Below, piece by piece: positions 48,107 through 58,996 of a stretch of DNA of 64,000 nt. A model generated the notes under the pieces. It worked only from the letters and a program-made list of their open reading frames with translations. It searched no databases and was not told the origin of the DNA. The DNA is taken from the NCBI RefSeq assembly GCF_001039355.2, contig NW_019775524.1, positions 1,726,992-1,790,991 of the forward strand, in the 5' to 3' direction. The DNA comes from Lingula anatina. Its lineage: Eukaryota > Brachiopoda > Lingulata > Lingulida > Lingulidae. Position 1 is the first letter of the stretch, and the number at the start of each line of letters is the position of its first letter. Made by a program: the position numbers and the translations under genes.

Positions 48107-49279
48107 TTTTGTCATCTTAACATTGTTTATTTGAGACTGACAATAAAGTTTTTGTTAAATATTGGTTTTCAAACTTTGAAAGTTATGATGCATTCCTTCT
48201 GAGTTAGGAAATGAGAGGCTGTATACAAAGACCTGTTCTACTGAAATGCAGTAGTTGCTCTTTTTGAGTCCAATACTCAAATTAAAATTTCTTAGTAAAT
48301 GTCCGAACAGAAATTTCACCAAAATTTGTGAGGAGCTCTGAGATATCTCGTTGATAAAGAAAGTACAAATTGCCACAAATGAAAACATAGCCTGTGTTAG
48401 CTGGGGTAACAAGTTCTGGAAGAATCATGATCTTTGCAATGAGATGATCACCAGCTCAGCAATAATCCACCTGCACAGCTTTATTTAATTCTCTCAAGCT
48501 TTAGGAGCTTAATCTAGAGCTTAGGTTATCTTGAAAGTTGTTCATGGATTATTTGCAAAGACATAACACACAAAAAGCATATCATACTGCTAAGGGAAAT
48601 TTAAACAGTTAAATTTGAACCCAACACAGATTTTCTCTGGTATGAACAGGAGACAATGGGCCCAAACTCTGTGGGGACTCTTACTGAATCCAATCAAATT
48701 TGCAGATTAACATGCCTCCTCTTCTTTCCAATGCACTCGTATACTCACCAGCTTTCAAGAGGAGGCTTCCCTACACTACTGGTGGTATTGCAGTCATCAG
48801 TCGACATTCGGCACAGAAACGCCCACACACAGTGTAGCTGGAGACACATCCCACCCCTCTTGTTCAGTGATGGTTTCTCTATCCTTTCATAGATGGTCTC
48901 CTTGGCTCCTCTCCAGAACCAGTCCTCTTATTATGTCAAAGGAGCGGCCAGATTCTCTAATATGAGTAAATATCTGATGACTGCAATACAACCAGCAGTG
49001 TCACCTATAATGACAGTTCCCTGAATGGGTCCTTGTGATAAAAGACAAAACATCGGAGTCTCTGCATAACATCTAGCAAATCTACGAGTGTCCAGTATTA
49101 TTTTTGCCTTTTGATAGTCAAGTTATGAAGCTAAATTCAGGACAGCAGTTACAGGGAGTCCAAATAGGAGTCCAGTTTCTATTTTCTGTTGTATCCAGAA
49201 AACAAAGGTGTCAAAAAATATCAAACAACTTTAGGATAATGATTAACTTTAAAACTGTTTAACTTCTACACAATAGCTG

Positions 49280-49340
49280 AAAGTGCACACGAGAGCTTTT
49301 GTCCCAACACTTGGGACTTCATCAGTGAACAGTGTTTGCA
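49280..49340 (-). ncRNA. Possible degraded hammerhead ribozyme motif
   Basis: On the minus strand CTGATGA is followed by a perfect stem (GTCCCAA/TTGGGAC, loop GTG) and then AAAAGC. This matches the hammerhead order CUGAUGA - stem II - GAAA, except that G12 is A. Flanking stems I and III are not clearly formed. Penelope-like and other retroelements of invertebrates carry such motifs. Probably inactive if real. Confidence 0.3.
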
Positions 49341-49622
49341 ACAGTGTGCCAAGGTTTACTGGAAACTTATGAAAATATATGTACGTACTCTGAGAGTGCA
49401 TCATATAATTAAAACAGTTTATCACATTTACAACTGAGAGGTTTTTTATTGCAATAAAACCATAAATTAAATCTAGCTAGATAATTTAAAAGTGCTTGAA
49501 CAGCACAGCTTTAATGATTATCTGCTACTCCTCAGCATTTGCCACTTGTATCAAGATTTCAGTTAACAAGGAGTACTGCAATGTGTAAATTTCACAAAAA
49601 TATGTAAAATCAAATCAAACTT

Positions 49623-51890
49623 TTATTTATTATTTGCAGTAATTTGCAGGTTCTTGCTTTTAGCTAATCGAGCCTTTCTCCTTTCTTGTCTTTTTCTTCT
49701 TCTTTCCGTCTGCTCCTCGATAAATACAAACAATTTCATACCAATAACCACAGCGAACAATAAAATAAAAGCACCTTGTGCTGGAGGTAGTGCTGTATCC
49801 ACAAAATCAGTCATTGTATAATATTGATTATTCTTCTTTGCCTTTTCTCTAAGACGCTGTTCACGTTCAAATTCCATCTGAATCAAGTGACATTTATAAT
49901 TTCTCTCCATAGCCTGATATTGCAGGGTTGCATGTCTTTCCTTAAATTTATAGTACTCAATTCTTCCATACTGCGGTCTGTGCTTTGTAATATATGTTTT
50001 TATGAAATATCTATCCATATCAGTAAAATCATCATCTGTCAATTGTTTTCTGCTAAATTCATAAGGTATGTGTCTATCATACACTTTGCGCTGGGCTGGA
50101 TTACTAAGCACTTTGTAGGCATCTTGAACTTCCTTTAATTTGACAGCAGCCTCTTCAGTTTGGTTCACATCTGGGTGATAGATCTTTGACTTCTTGTAGT
50201 ATGCAGATTTAATTTGTGCATGACTCGCTGTAGGTTCGATACCTAGAATTTTGTATAAGTGAGTCTGTTTAGAAGTATCTTTATGGTGCTTGTCAGGGGG
50301 TCCTTGGTGACCTTCATCACAGGGTCCTTGGTGACCTTCATCACGAGGTCCTTGGTGACTTTCATCACGGGGTCCTTGGTGACCTTCATCATGGGGTCCT
50401 TGGTCACCATCATGGGGTCCCCTGGATTCCTGTTTACTTCTCTCATGAGCTCCATTTTCAGATGGATGTTGGGTCTTGTGTCGAGCTCTTCTAGGAGTTC
50501 TATGGTCATCTCTTTCCTGGCTGTGGGAATCAGGAGAATCCTTACAAGACGTTAAAGGGGGCTTTTTGAAGTGCTGGGCTCCATGTGTGTCTGGAGGTTT
50601 TGTGTAGCAACGTATCTTTAGCAAGTGTGAATTCAAACATCTAACTCTTAGGAAAGTGGTCCCTGCAAAAAGAAATCAAAATTTATTTGTTTTGAAGAAT
50701 CAATTACAGTTCTACATGGTGTCCATAAGTGTGGACACACATCTTCCTTGTTATTAATTCAATGTGTTTCCTTTAACATGCTGCCTCAGTTTTTGGCCTT
50801 ACCACAGGTCAGGCCTCTTACACCATGTGGTACAAGCTATCCAGGCTATAAATATCCATGTTCTGCCAACTTACTAATAGCCCTTTTTAGTATGTCATTG
50901 GCAATTTAAAGTCCCTTTGTCTTTTATAACCCCCCACCAGTTTGATAACGATTTAATGTTTTTATTACAGGTATTTTGAATAAATGAAATGTCTAAGCAC
51001 TTACACATGCCATTTGTAAGTGATGTCATATCAAGCCTCAGGTGTTTTTGTACACTGAAGGGTGTTCCGAGACCTTACCTGCGTAGCTGCAAAAACTCAG
51101 ATAATTTAACATGTACAAATTCATAGTGCTACATTTTAATCAATGCTTAGCTTTCATCTTGATTGGTTAATCAATTAACCTGTTTAATGAACCTAAAAAC
51201 CAGAAATTTAAAATAACTTAAGAATATCACCATAATCTACCATAATTAAAAAAAAAATGAACAAAATTGGTTGAGTATTTTTGACGAATTTCATAAATTC
51301 CCCCATGTAGACCATATAACAAAATCTCAGAAAATAAATGATGAACTATTAGGCATGGCTTCTTTCATGTCCTATCCTGCTTTACATCCAGGTTTTGCCA
51401 AATACTGGAATGGCATATAGGTGTTTCTATGGCATTTTCATTCAACAGAAGTGTTTAAGCCCGATTTTACGCCTTTTCCTTAAGGGCTTCCATGCCTTTT
51501 GAGATGCTTCCAGAGGAAGTGAAGATAAAGCCTAATATAAGTAGCAGTATTCATTACAGACATCAAACCATTTGTCACCCAAAGAAAATTTGTGATTGTT
51601 GAGAGTATGTCCTAGCTGCGTTATTGAAAATTATGAATTTAATTTTCTGTATGTTTACTACCATACTAACACATCTAGTATGCTGAGACTAGCATATCTA
51701 GTGAGTGTTGAACGCCTGCAGCCTTTTCGAAGGCCAGGTCATCGGGATACACTTATAAAGCAACTAAATGGCTGATGGTTGAGATAGACAGGGTTAAATA
51801 GAGTCTACAGACACTTAGTAATACCGTATTACTAAGTTACGTTAACCAGTACATACCAGATTTAAACGCCCTGTTCAGTAACGATGACAT
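49623..51890 (-). CDS. DNAJC30: DNAJC30-like mitochondrial J-protein
   Basis: Two exons, 51890-51857 and 50662-49623, join in phase to 357 residues. The first exon gives MSSLLNRAFKSG, which with the following TTFLRVRCL...IRCYTK forms a basic, Ser/Arg/Leu-rich mitochondrial presequence. A hydrophilic region carries five copies of an eight-residue repeat (GHQGPRDE type, about 99-132). The J domain spans about 145-210 (LYKILGIEPTASHAQIKSAY, HPD at 174-176). The C-terminal part has a single membrane helix (about 308-326, GAFILLFAVVIGMKLFVFI) followed by a basic tail. J domain plus one C-terminal helix is the layout of DNAJC30, an inner-membrane protein linked to ATP synthase and complex I turnover in mammals. 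The gene is divergent from BUD23, its neighbour in human, which supports the call. It is longer than human DNAJC30 (226). Confidence 0.85.
50290..50410 (-). repeat. DNAJC30: 24-bp coding tandem repeat in DNAJC30-like
   Basis: Five units of 24 bp encode the repeating octapeptide GHQGPRDE with small changes (ESHQGPRD, GHQGPCDE, GHQGPPDK). The units are nearly identical at DNA level, so expansion is recent and likely variable. Confidence 0.9.
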
Positions 51891-53527
51891 ATGCACAGCG
51901 TCGTATTTAACAAGATCATACACCAATCAACATGCAAGAGGCAGTTTCACCCACAGCACAACACATAGGAAGGAAAAGACTGCGTTGTGTAAGCACCATC
52001 AATATATTTTCCAACTTAGTTGCGAGTGAAAGTGAGGCTGTATGCGGAGATTGAAATATATAAAACTGAGATTGATGGATGAGCTGTAATACGAATTTTT
52101 GAGATTATCAGCGTTTATTATAAGTATGTTGATTATTTAAACTATCATCAAATGTATTTATAAAGACATCTATTCGAAATTTGATATGTACTTATTAAAT
52201 ATCGGAGAATAAAAACATTAAATTAATGATTACTGAGCCATATTTCATACGAAACAACATGTGCAACAAACTGCAGCGGATGGCATGTATGGTAAAATTC
52301 TGGTTTACCACTTGTATAAAGTAAAAAAAAAATCGTTTGGACGGGTGACGCTCTTTGTTAAACAGATTGCTCGCGAAGGGAACTCTAGTGTGTCTCAAAC
52401 CAAGGTACCACTCTGTTGTGATGCAGTTTCTAGTCGGCGTATGTGTGCATGTGTGTGTGTTGACTTTTTTTTTTTTGGGGGGGGGGGGGGACGTGATCAA
52501 CTTGCTTTATAAAATCCATAAATCCATTGCCATTTCCGTATGCTGACTTCCAGCTCTCTTATCACATTTTGCTGTGGACCACATTATATTATTCCCAGTT
52601 TCATCTAACCCATTGCCTTGGAATGTGTCACACTGCTGCACTGGTCATTATAGTACGTACCATACTAGTACATGGTACAGTACATGCACTCTTGTTTAAG
52701 TTTTCTGATATTGTACACTTAACTGTAAAATGATGGTCAGCCAGCAACTCATTTGTATGAATTGGGGCCCTTCATATCTTTAAATTTCACCCTCTCGAGT
52801 AGGACATGTCTGTCGATAGTTATGCCAATGTAAAATCTCTTTATGCTCTCTCATTGTTATCCCCTGAGGGAGAGTATTTATTTTGGAGAGTAATGATGCT
52901 GGACACAAGGAGATATAACCAAATGATACTCAGTACATGTGCACCTATTAAAAACTGCCATGAACTAACCTCTGAAGGCAAGAAGTACATATACGGGATG
53001 TGAGCAGGCCTTATATATGAATTAGGCATTTACAAACTCAAGCATCAGATTTTTGTGCAGGAAAACCAAAAATTTAGGACTCAAACCAATCAAGTATCCA
53101 AACATAAATTTAAGTAACCATGAGCACAGCTTTACAACACCAAACAATCTGATACTGTGTGTTTGTCTCTTAATTTCACCTGGGGTACTTAATTCATGGC
53201 TTGAGTTGTTAATTTGGGCATTTATGCTCCTAAAACTGAGGCTAGTGTTAGTACATAGTGTATACAGCAATTATGGTTTATGAGGCCTGTCTGGGTTTAT
53301 TTCCTGACAAAAAACTCTCTCACATTTACATTTTAGATAATGTGGGCCAAGCAACTTACTGTAATTACCCAGTATACATAATACAAGCAATTGTTTGTTT
53401 AAGGGTGGGAAACATAAATTGCATTATACCCAAAAGTAGCATCAAACTTTTTCATGTATTGTTTGTTTTTTCCCTCTTAGGTTTCTAAATTTTCAAAACA
53501 GACACTGCTGCACTACTATAACTCTGC
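51891..53527. promoter_or_regulatory. Divergent promoter of DNAJC30-like and BUD23
   Basis: A CCAAT box followed by CA lies at 51923-51927, just upstream of the DNAJC30 start. BUD23 has an acceptor (TCCCTCTTAG) ending at 53480, 47 bp before its ATG, so its transcription start probably lies near the DNAJC30 start and an intron spans much of this interval; GTTGT/GTAAGC near 51988 is a possible leader donor. The rest (52000-53460) shows no gene. A (TG)n, T-run and G-run cluster occurs at 52440-52490. Confidence 0.5.
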
Positions 53528-56500
53528 ATGGCGTCCGGCAAGAGACCAGAGCACAAAGGACCACCAGAATTGGTAAGAAATTCAGATTTGTACAAAACCT
53601 GCTACCTATAAGTTGCTGGATATGGATGTTTTGTTGTATTTTGAAATAGAAAACACACCCTTTGTATGACAAATGCATCTGATCCTGTAAAAATGCCAAA
53701 GATTTCCATATGGGGCATTGGAAGTGAATATATTGTGAATATACAGTCTCTAAATTTTTCTGACCTAGCAATAGTCTATAAAAGGTGCAATGTTTGAACT
53801 AGCCAGTAAATATACCTTGAAGATTTGCCCCAGGTGCAGTTTTATAGGACATTCACCTGTTTTCAACAGTGGTTAGTAAATGTAGAAAACAAATTTCTCT
53901 TTGACGAAGAAAATTTTTACCTACGCCTAAGTTTAGCACCAGTGTCTATTTTGTCTCTTGATTTCATCAATCTTTTCTTCCACAGATGCTCAAATAATTT
54001 GCATTTCTTATGTTGATATTTTATGAACTAGTTGTTTTTTGTTTTTTTTTCAATGGGTTACTTCCAACAAAAAGGTATAGAAAAATGAAAATTTTACAGT
54101 ACAGTTATCAAAAGGGTCTTTTTGGAGTTGCGATAGCATTAATCCAATAAGATATCATTTCATTCCCTATGAAAATTTAAGAAAGCCCTCCTATCATGCA
54201 CGCACAAACCAGTCGAGTAAGCGCTAACGGCTTTGATCTGCTTACTGCTGAACTAAGCACTTTCAACCAATGAGAATATGGGAATACGTTCAAGTTAAGA
54301 TGGCTGCTGCCATATGCAATTCAAAATTTAAGTGAAGTTTTGATTCAGTGTTTATGAGGATTCTTGATAAAATCTCCAGTCTTTTGCTTTATTTTATCAC
54401 TTGCCTGAACAGGCAAGCATTCAGTTGGGTGGACTCAATAGCTGAAATGGCTGTGCACCTGCCCTGGGCAAGTGGGCAATCCTTACTGTTAAGCCCTGAA
54501 GTATGATTATAAATCTGAAATATCTTTATTTCGCTAGTTTTATGTCTTTATGTTTTATCAATAATCTTATATATGATATTTAAAAATCTATTTGCCCTTC
54601 AAATCTCAAATCCGTCCAGTCTTCATTCTCTTTCGCTCCACATCAAAAATCATCACTTGATAATTGTCCCTCTGTTGGGCTTATACCCTGTATGTGGTTT
54701 ATATTTGGGAGGCACCCTCTAGATTTTAACATTTTCTTTATTTACAGTTCTACAATGATGAAGAGGCAAGGAAGTACACATCCAAGTATGTATGAGGGTT
54801 GTCCTGGGTTGATGATAATTTTTTAGTTGTTAAAAAACAAAGTCTGTTGATTTAAATTAATGGTGCAAAAATGTGCTCCGTATGTTATTGCTTTTTTTTA
54901 ATCATTAAAAAATGAAAGTCGAATGTCCATGTCTGATAATGGACATTGATATTGAAAATATGGCAACAGTTGTAATCATAAGTTTTCTCCTTTGCAGTTC
55001 TCGCATGATTGAAATACAGCAGCAGATGTCAGAGAGAGCCATAGAACTACTTGCTTTACCTGAGGACCAGCCATGTTTTATTTTGGATATTGGGTAACAA
55101 AAGCACACATGCATACACACACATTCAGGGACAAATGTTTTCTCTCTCTCTCTCTCTCTCTCTCTCATATCAAAATCAACTGGAACTTAAAGCGAGGAAT
55201 TAGCAGCAATGAGAGAGAGAGATTTAAATATTTGATACGCTATTTAAAAGTTTTGTTTTTTTACTTTTGAAGGTGTGGATCTGGGTTAAGTGGCGAGTGC
55301 TTATCAGATCAGGGGCACATGTGGTTAGGAATTGACATTAGTCAACACATGCTGGGTAAGGATTTTTTTTTCTTTTGGATACATATGTTACAGATAGTGG
55401 AAATTTTATGCAATTATCTTTTTCAGGTAAAACTTTAAAACAACCTTAATGTCGTTTGTTTGGTTTTTTTGTCCTCTGGTTTTAGCCATATGAAATATTA
55501 GAAATGCAAATTGATTGAATTTTAGATTAAAAATTTTAAAATTTTGTTCCACCATAAAATTGGAATACATTGATACATTTCAGATGTAGCAGTTGAGAGA
55601 GAAATTGAGGGTGACCTTCTTATGGGTGATATGGGTTGGGGAATGCCCTTTAGACCAGGCACATTTGATGGTGTTATCAGGTGGGTATATATCATGGGTT
55701 GGGGGATGTCGTTTAGACCAGGCACATTTGATGGTGTTATCAGGTGGGTATATATCATGGGTTGGGGGATGTCGTTTAGACCAGGCACATTTGATGGTGT
55801 TATCAGGTGGGTGTCCTGGGTTGGGGGATGTCCTTTATTGAGTTAACAGGATAGTGGCATGAAATGGCTGTTGGTCCTTTGGCCAGTAAATTCAAACAAA
55901 GTCTAAAAATATTTGCAGGATTAGACGACACACCACCCCAGTGTTATAGAATTAACACTTGGGTTTTCATACTAAATAGATGTTTTATGTTTTTGATTTG
56001 TGCTTCATTGAACGATAGCAGAATAACCAATTGTAAATGTACAGATTTTAAGGTATGGTTTGATATAATGTATTTTTAATGACACATAGTTACATATAAA
56101 TGTTTGATTAATGCATTTTCTGTTCTTTTCAACAGCATATCTGCTTTACAGTGGTTGTGCAATGCTGATAAGAAGTTTCACAGTCCACCAAAAAGAATGT
56201 ACAAGTTTTTCAGTACCTTGTATGCATCTATGGTAAGGATTCTATACATTTTAAGATTTCAGGAAGAGTTTCTAATTTCTGTCTGACATGTTAAATTATA
56301 GGTGAGAGTGATGCAGCTCACAAGTTTTATTTTGATATTTTTTAAATTATATTTCAGAGCAGAGGGACAAGAGCAGTTTTCCAGTTGTATCCTGAAAATA
56401 GTGAACAGGTATGATTTCCATATCAAACTGACAACTTTCTGAGGATTGGCTTTAATGCCCATTGCCATCTACACCTCAAATAACTATCCAAATGCATTTC

Positions 56501-58101
56501 TTAGATAATTATTTGCCAGTTCTCACTGCATATTACCCTTGTATCATAATCTTGAGTAACTGTTGCTAAATGTTTTTTACATGATTTTTAAAGGTCATTT
56601 TGAAAAGAACTAATATAATTAAATACATAATGAAATGTCACATTACATATTCACACTATAGACCATTCCCTTATGGATGCAGTGACAGTTTCAGGAGCAA
56701 AAACAGTGAAAATTGATAAGTGTAATGGAGTGGGCATATGAAACTTATACATCTGGGTCCAGTTTTATCAGAATAGGGGTCATTTTTATGTACAGACACA
56801 GATGTGTCTGTANACTACTGGATAACAACATCGGGGACAAAAAAGTATCCAGTATTTGGGAAACGTTACTTTACCCACAGCATAACCTTCCAAAGAATAA
56901 CAAATTTATCCAGTGGATAGTGTTTTTAACAGGATGGGCTATTCAGCCTCAATGAAATTGGGTTTAGCACTCAGCCACTGGAGGAATTTTAGTGCAAATG
57001 GAGAGAGGAAAAAGTACATGTATCAGGTTTTTTTCTTTCTTTCTTTTTTTATTTATGGGGGTTTTACAATTGATTATTTATCAGTTTTTATGGTTTCAGC
57101 TTGAACTTTTAACAATGCAGGCCATGAAAGCAGGCTTTACAGGGGGCCTGGTTGTTGACTTTCCAAATAGTACTAAAAGTAAAAAGTAAGTTTGAAATTT
57201 GTGGTTTTCCATTTAAGTAAAATTGTATATCTCATTGACGTTTTTGGACAAATGTTCCATAATCTGATGAGAGAGATTCAACAGAAAGTGTTAATGAAGT
57301 CGTTTCTAAGCACCATTATTCAAGCAGCACCATTTGTAAAAGTATGGTAAAATTATGCAAAAATTGTATGTGTTAATTGAAAGGAAAGGAAATGTCTGTG
57401 ATAGATGTGTTCATTTCCAAATTTCATTCAATTTCCAGAATGTTTTTGTGTTTATTTGCTGGGGGTCCCTCCCAGGTTTTGCCAAAAGGTTTGGGGACAT
57501 CTTCAAATGAGATGGTCAATAAAATAGCCTACAGTGGCACAAGGTAAGACTCTAAAATTCTTACACTTTGTATTTATCAATATAAAAAGCCATTGTTCCA
57601 CCCCAGACTGTTCATTTGTACAAGATGCATACCATCCATTATTGGATATGTCTCTCATTTACTGACATTTAATATTTTCATATTTGAGCACTATTTCTTA
57701 TTCAGGGACAGAATAAAGGAGCGCAGGGGGAAGCACCCTAAAAAAAGTCGTGACTGGGTCATGGAGAAAAAGGAGAGAGCAAGGCATCAAGGAAAGTAAG
57801 TAAATCTTACCTCAGAAAGTTTTTTTTTTTTTTTTTTTTAAGTTATTGTGTGATGGGAAATGGAAATAAACAGATCTTGATGTAAAGATATGTAATTGAC
57901 ATTTTTGTCAGCTTCTTATTTCAAAAATGACATATTTCTTTTCCATGAACCTGTTTTATGGAACCATCACTTAGTTTCATTATCTTAATTCTATTTTAAT
58001 TATTGTTTTTATTAGAGTTGTATTTTAATTGATTTGTATTTTTCAGAAAAGTAGGACCAGACTCAAAATATACAGGAAGGAAGAGGAAAGTTACGTTTTA
58101 G
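53528..58101 (+). CDS. BUD23: BUD23 18S rRNA (guanine-N7) methyltransferase
   Basis: Eleven exons: 53528-53572, 54748-54785, 54998-55093, 55273-55355, 55584-55680, 56136-56232, 56358-56408, 57100-57185, 57439-57543, 57706-57795 and 58047-58101, in frame, 280 residues (human 281). The class I methyltransferase motif I is LDIGCGSGLSG, followed by WLGIDIS (motif II) and [19 protein letters not shown] (around motif IV). The C-terminal region holds MFLCLFAGG and a basic tail ([21 protein letters not shown]). With TRMT112, BUD23 makes the m7G in the decoding-site region of 18S rRNA and is needed for small-subunit biogenesis. The 55584 exon end is followed by two further 63-bp in-frame copies of itself and its donor. 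The gene is divergent from DNAJC30-like and convergent with ARPC3. Confidence 0.97.
55137..55166. repeat. (TC)n microsatellite
   Basis: About 15 CT/TC units in the BUD23 intron after the 55093 exon end. Confidence 0.95.
55628..55838 (+). repeat. BUD23: 63-bp tandem repeat of a BUD23 exon/intron boundary
   Basis: The end of the fifth BUD23 exon and its donor (TTATCAG/GTGGGT) recur after 63 and 126 bases, giving exon-like ends at 55680, 55743 and 55806, then a partial fourth unit. The unit is a multiple of three and remains open, so use of a later donor would add 21 or 42 residues ([20 protein letters not shown]... type). Confidence 0.95.
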
Positions 58102-58996
58102 TGAAACATGGAAATGCCAGCGATATAGGAACAGCTTTTGTTGATCACCAAAAAGTAGAATGTTTTCTTTTCTTTTGCAAACTGCTGAATCACGAAAAAG
58201 GTGCAATCATCAGAAATGTTACTGTGGCAATGTATTGATTGTATCCAGGATTTTGCTCAGTTGAAATGAGAGACATACAATTGTGTACCCAGCTTGAGGA
58301 ACTGCTTGCTAACCAGACGTGCCTTGATCATGATGTATTGTCCTGTTTGAACTCTTTCCAACATAAACAGATTTCTGTGTAAAGTAATATCATATTCAGC
58401 ATCCATACAACTTCATACCCATGGTATTGTATATTTCAGTTTTTTGAGGACCTAGCTTGAAATCTGTGCCAACATGATGGGTACCATTTTAAATCACGCA
58501 TATAAATGAATATTATGGGAAGAGGCAAGTAGATTTGAGACGTTCAACCACATTAAAATTGTGTTAAGTATCATGTAAAAAAGTTGCTTTGAATGTACAG
58601 TAATAAATTTATTGTATAAATTGATGGGATTTTCTTCTAAGACTAACAGGCATGTAACGTGATGTAACTGAACCATGTAAAATTCTCCAAAAGAGATCTT
58701 ACAGTTTAAAATTCAACTTTTTTCCTTTGCTGAAAATACATTTAACACATGGCAAAATTGCAATCCCCTTAATACCGCAAATAAAATCTATGTACATTTC
58801 ATAAATTTGCTGATATAATGCAATTATTAAATTGTCTCTCAAGTCATATTTGAATGCAACTGTTACATATGCTCCTCAATAGTAGTTTAATTAATATAAC
58901 TTTAACATCCTTCTTTAACAACTTCATATTCAAGCTCCAGCAACATCATGTATTTGGCAACTAATAGTCCTTTTCTATACAAGGCATTCCTAATGT
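58102..58996. other. Convergent 3' ends of BUD23 and ARPC3
   Basis: No coding exon. AATAAA at about 58601 and 58780-58785 on the plus strand are candidate BUD23 poly(A) signals. The remainder is AT-rich 3' UTR sequence. Confidence 0.6.

Larger units (their letters stand above)
47470..49622. other. Convergent region between SKA2 and DNAJC30-like
   Basis: Contains the SKA2 3' UTR (AATAAA at about 47716 and 48141), the second copy of a dispersed repeat (47955-48106) and a hammerhead-like segment on the minus strand (49280-49340). A roughly 240-bp open frame at 48656 has no recognisable domain. I see no gene here. Confidence 0.6.

Noticed and set aside
48656-48892. 78-codon open frame between SKA2 and DNAJC30
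   Set aside because: No domain, no splice or start context worth noting; probably chance.
54180-54260. Possible hairpin around AGCGCTAACGG in BUD23 intron 1
   Set aside because: Pairing is too short to stand out from background.
56713-56960. Open frame in the BUD23 intron containing an N
   Set aside because: Lies within a well-supported intron, has no recognisable domain, and the ambiguous base makes it unreliable.
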